Assembly: GCA_964517075.1 (NCBI GenBank)
Contig: CAZFAT010000154.1
Span: 1-9,213 of the forward strand
DNA length: 9,213 bases
Reading direction: 5' to 3'
Source: CAZFAT01 sp964517075
Lineage (GTDB): Bacteria > Acidobacteriota > Vicinamibacteria > Vicinamibacterales > SCN-69-37
A program made the translations under genes and the position numbers. The stretch's first letter is position 1; each line of letters begins with the position of its first letter. Of the stretch, positions 7,526 to 9,213 are shown piece after piece. The notes under the pieces were generated by a model. That model searched no databases. It saw only the letters and a program-made list of their open reading frames with translations, and had not been told where the DNA came from.

Positions 7526-7860
7526 AGCGCGTTCCTCGGCGAGTGCACAGCGAGTCCTGCTGGTGGTTCGGCGTGATCCACCACGATCACGTCCACGGGG
7601 CTGTGGGCGGTTTCGAGCGTGAGCCCGAGTTGCTCCTGCAGCGCTGTGTCGGCACCGAGCCGGTCGGGGCCTTCTTCCACCTGGCTGACCATCTGGCTGC
7701 CCGGCCCCGCGTACGCCGCGCGAATCAGCAGGGATCGGATGGCCTTGTCCGGAGACGCGTCGCTGATCGACGCGACGTCGAACCTGGGCGCCTGGGCACT
7801 GCCGGCCAGCGAAACGATCATCCGGACTGCTGCGGTGACCCGGGAGGTCGCGATCTTCAT
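7522..7860 (-). CDS. Small DUF3738/TIGR03435-like protein, internally deleted
   Basis: A 112-residue protein with recognisable pieces of the acidobacterial DUF3738 (TIGR03435) domain. A short signal-like start (MKIATSRVTAAVRMIVSLAGSAQA) leads to the domain's opening, PRFDVASIS (25-33). LLIRAAYAGPGSQMV (44-58) and EEGPDRLGAD (62-71) correspond to the family's usual LIRxAY and GGPDWxxxDRF regions. It then jumps directly to the C-terminal signature TALQEQLGLTLE and VDVIVVDHAEPP (72-100). The central 100 or more residues of a typical 250-300-residue member are absent. About ten extra C-terminal residues (LAVHSPRNAL) reach the GTGA overlap with permease 2. The ATG at 7860 has GGAG 7 nt upstream and is 18 nt after the PadR 2 stop. 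The hydrophobic segment is short and broken by Arg13, so export is uncertain. It may be a decaying remnant kept for coupling, or a real small protein. Function unknown. Confidence 0.65.
   Translation of the reverse strand: MKIATSRVTAAVRMIVSLAGSAQAPRFDVASISDASPDKAIRSLLIRAAYAGPGSQMVSQVEEGPDRLGADTALQEQLGLTLETAHSPVDVIVVDHAEPPAGLAVHSPRNAL
7532..7537 (-). promoter_or_regulatory. Shine-Dalgarno GAGGAA for the GTG start of permease 2
   Basis: GAGGAA on the minus strand lies 6 nt before the GTG at 7525. It supports this non-ATG start and places the ribosome site inside the 3' end of the upstream small gene, as expected for translational coupling. Confidence 0.7.
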
Positions 7861-7878
7861 GTCGTCACTCCGTGCGAG

Positions 7879-8211
7879 CTAGCTCTTCGCCGGCTTGAGC
7901 ACACCTGCGATCGCCTTGACGAGCTGCTGCCAGCGATCGCGCTCGCGAACGAGCTGTTTCCGGCCCGCCGGCGTGAGCCGGTAGACTTTCGCGCGCTGGT
8001 TGGTCTCGGTGATGTCCCACGCGGATGTCACCCATCCCTGTCGTTCGAGCCGATGGAGCGCCGGGTACAGCGAGCCGGTTTCCACCTGCAGCGCTTCGGA
8101 GGACTGCGCGCGGATCCTCTGGCCGATGCCGTAGCCGTGCTGCGGGCCCCACTTCAGCGTCTGCAGGATGAGCATGTCGAGTGTGCCCTGGAGCAGGTCG
8201 AGGCGATCCAT
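7879..8211 (-). CDS. PadR-family transcriptional regulator 2
   Basis: A 110-residue winged-helix regulator of the same acidobacterial PadR group. LLQGTLDMLILQTLKWGPQHGYGI (residues 6-29) forms the first helices; TGSLYPALHRLERQGWV (about 45-61) is the recognition helix with wing entry. RAKVYRLTPAGRKQLVRERDRW (about 73-94) forms the wing and C-terminal helix. It resembles PadR 1 in layout, though the sequences differ at many positions. The ATG at 8211 is separated by one base from the TGA (8215-8213) that would end the upstream DUF3738-like gene once its frameshift is repaired, so translation may be coupled. It probably controls this block, including permease 2; the dyads at 8797-8842 are the best operator candidate. 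The inducer is unknown. Confidence 0.93.
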   Translation of the reverse strand: MDRLDLLQGTLDMLILQTLKWGPQHGYGIGQRIRAQSSEALQVETGSLYPALHRLERQGWVTSAWDITETNQRAKVYRLTPAGRKQLVRERDRWQQLVKAIAGVLKPAKS

Positions 8212-8212
8212 G

Positions 8213-8787
8213 TCAGTGCGCCCTTAGTGGATCGATGCGATCGAGGACGAGCACCTCCACCTGTGCTTCTCGCCCGCCTCGAGCTTCAGACCACGCGGCT
8301 CCTGGAGTGCCGTGAACAGCGACGGAGCCAGGATCGCGTCGCCGGGCGCCGGGACCGGCGGCGCGTACGACAGCTCGACGTCGGAGCGGCCAGGCTGGCC
8401 CGTCTTGTCGATCACGGCCCGTTGCGGCATCAACGCGAGCAGCGACGCGAGCTGCGAGATGGGGCTGCCCACCAGGCTCAGCGTTCCCGGGCCCCCAGGC
8501 CAAGGGCCGCACAACACGGCCCCAGGGCCGCCGGCGTTGCCTGCGGCGGCCTGCGCCGGGCGCGCGCACTCGACCGAAGACGGACGCAGCTGGTCGCCGA
8601 GATAGCCGTCATCGCGCGCGAGGACGAGCGCATACGCGGGAAGCGCGGGCGACTCGGCATGGACCGCCAGGTTGAATCGATCCGCGAGCAGCGCCTGCGG
8701 TATCGGGCGCGGCTGCGCCTGCGGGACGGCCGGCCCGGCGGCGGAAACGCCGAGGGCAAGGGCGAACAGAGCGGCCGGTCGTCTCAT
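8213..8787 (-). pseudogene. DUF3738/TIGR03435-like secreted protein, N-domain missing and C-terminus frameshifted
   Basis: The start is ATG 8787 with AGGAGG 4 nt upstream, followed by a good signal peptide (MRRPAALFALALGVSAAGPA, alanine-rich to about residue 24). The protein then enters the family domain in the middle: LLADRFNLAVHAES (33-46), LPAYALVLARDDGYLG, QLRPSSVECA (66-75), a Gly/Pro-rich stretch with CG, GTLSLVGSPISQLASLLA (101-118), AVIDKTGQPGRSDVELS (124-140) and PSLFTALQEPRGLKLEA (155-171). The usual first 80-90 residues (FDVASIK to LIRxAY) are missing. Around 8267-8276 the frame breaks: the current frame stops at 8224, while the neighbouring frame encodes the expected end REAQVEVLVLDRIDPLRAH with TGA at 8215-8213. 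One lost G in a GGG run explains it, and the repaired protein is 191 residues. Whether this is decay or an assembly error cannot be told. The family's function is unknown; members are exported or fused to M56 peptidases. Confidence 0.75.
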
Positions 8788-8796
8788 CGGTCCTCC

Positions 8797-8852
8797 TGGA
8801 CGTAGACAGTCTACAGGCGTGGACGTAGTGCGTCTACATCCATGGCTGTAGA
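8797..8852. promoter_or_regulatory. Candidate PadR 2 operator: two 23-bp repeats with GTAG-N5-CTAC dyads
   Basis: TGGACGTAG occurs at 8797-8805 and 8820-8828, each followed after 3 differing bases by GTCTACA, giving 16 of 19 matches with a 23-bp period. Each unit contains a dyad: GTAGACAGTCTAC (8802-8814, perfect apart from its centre) and GTAGTGCGTCTAC (8825-8837). A further half-site TGTAGA is at 8847-8852. The spacing of about two helical turns would put both dyads on one face of the DNA. The site abuts the ribosome-binding site of the first gene (8792-8797), fitting a repressor operator. Binding by PadR 2 is an inference. No convincing -35/-10 pair was found. From 8853 to 9023 I see no gene or site. 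Confidence 0.5.
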
Positions 8853-9023
8853 GAGCCTGCCTGCCACGCCGAGCACATCGGGTGCCACCCCTCGCGCGCA
8901 TCCGGCGGCCGCTTCTTGATGCCCGGCGCAAGGCATCGTCCGGCAGCGGACGCGCGGCGTCCCGGAATCGGGCACCGGAGAGCACAGGGAGCGTGAGGTT
9001 CAGGAGTCAGAGGGGGCAAAGGC

Positions 9024-9213
9024 ATGCTGGAGAACTTGATCGCGCAGCGGGTGTTCGGGATCGCGTGTGGCTATCCCGACGCCAACGATGGTGATCGCCT
9101 CGCCGACGATTCGATCCACATGCGGTTGCTCGATCGGCATCCGGTGCACGGGCAAGCGTCGGCGTCGCAGCCCACGGTATCGAGATTCCGGGCGCCGCCG
9201 ATCTCCGTGGCTC
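9024..9213 (+). pseudogene. IS1380-like transposase fragment, 5'-truncated and probably frameshifted
   Basis: From ATG 9024 the frame gives LENLIAQRVFGIACGYPDANDGDRLADD, then HMRLLDRHPV and ASQPTVSRF. This matches a conserved N-terminal block of IS1380-group DDE transposases (QRxFGIACGYPDxNDxDRLxxDP, then ASQPTLSRFENA). The usual 60 or so preceding residues are missing: an in-frame TGA sits at 8994-8996 and no homologous residues are evident upstream in other frames. After SRF the frame changes: the current frame gives RAPPISVA while the neighbouring frame gives GAADLRG, the expected continuation of SRFENAADLR. The fragment runs off the window, so its far end and any terminal repeats cannot be judged. 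It suggests that mobile-element activity shaped the right flank. Confidence 0.7.

Noticed and set aside
7447..8805. Long open frame of 452 codons on the plus strand across the PadR 2/DUF3738 region
   Set aside because: Arg-rich product with no family resemblance, lying opposite four recognisable minus-strand genes; a composition artefact.
1..9213. CRISPR arrays, tRNA or rRNA genes, riboswitches
   Set aside because: No regularly spaced repeats beyond the short duplications listed, no tRNA-like arms with CCA or TTCGA-type loops in the gaps, and no rRNA-like sequence were seen by eye.

Overview
The window is GC-rich throughout and looks like a chromosomal piece of an Acidobacteriota bacterium, possibly Vicinamibacteria. 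The evidence is the mix of families: two PadR-type regulators each paired with an orphan MacB/FtsX-like permease of the acidobacterial ADOP type, plus two DUF3738/TIGR03435-type proteins, a family greatly expanded in Acidobacteriota. The assignment is an inference from gene families; the window has no marker gene.

Layout. On the plus strand, 3-545 is the C-terminal part of a PQQ-type sugar dehydrogenase that starts outside the window. Everything from 614 to 8787 is on the minus strand and, in transcription order (right to left), reads: a degraded DUF3738/TIGR03435 protein (8787-8213), PadR regulator 2 (8211-7879), a small internally deleted DUF3738/TIGR03435 protein (7860-7522), ADOP permease 2 (7525-4883), a frameshifted SAM-methyltransferase gene with an apparent signal peptide (4776-3903), PadR regulator 1 (3657-3328) and ADOP permease 1 (3331-614). 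Spacing is tight in two blocks: 8787 to 4883 (gaps of 1 and 18 nt, then a 4-nt GTGA overlap) and 3657 to 614 (a 4-nt ATGA overlap). These are probably two PadR-ADOP transcription units. The methyltransferase lies between them with gaps of about 106 and 245 bp. At the right edge, 9024-9213 on the plus strand is a piece of an IS1380-like transposase, apparently truncated and frameshifted.

Function. Each block probably encodes a PadR repressor that controls a membrane permease with no ATPase gene beside it, the usual ADOP arrangement. A 23-bp direct repeat carrying two GTAG-N5-CTAC dyads lies just upstream of the first gene of the larger block and is the best operator candidate for PadR 2. The notable features are that DUF3738/TIGR03435 proteins flank PadR 2 and one is translationally coupled to the permease; that these two proteins carry nearly complementary parts of the family's domain; that the methyltransferase has a secretion-type N-terminus; and that two genes are interrupted by single small indels, which could be real decay or assembly errors.
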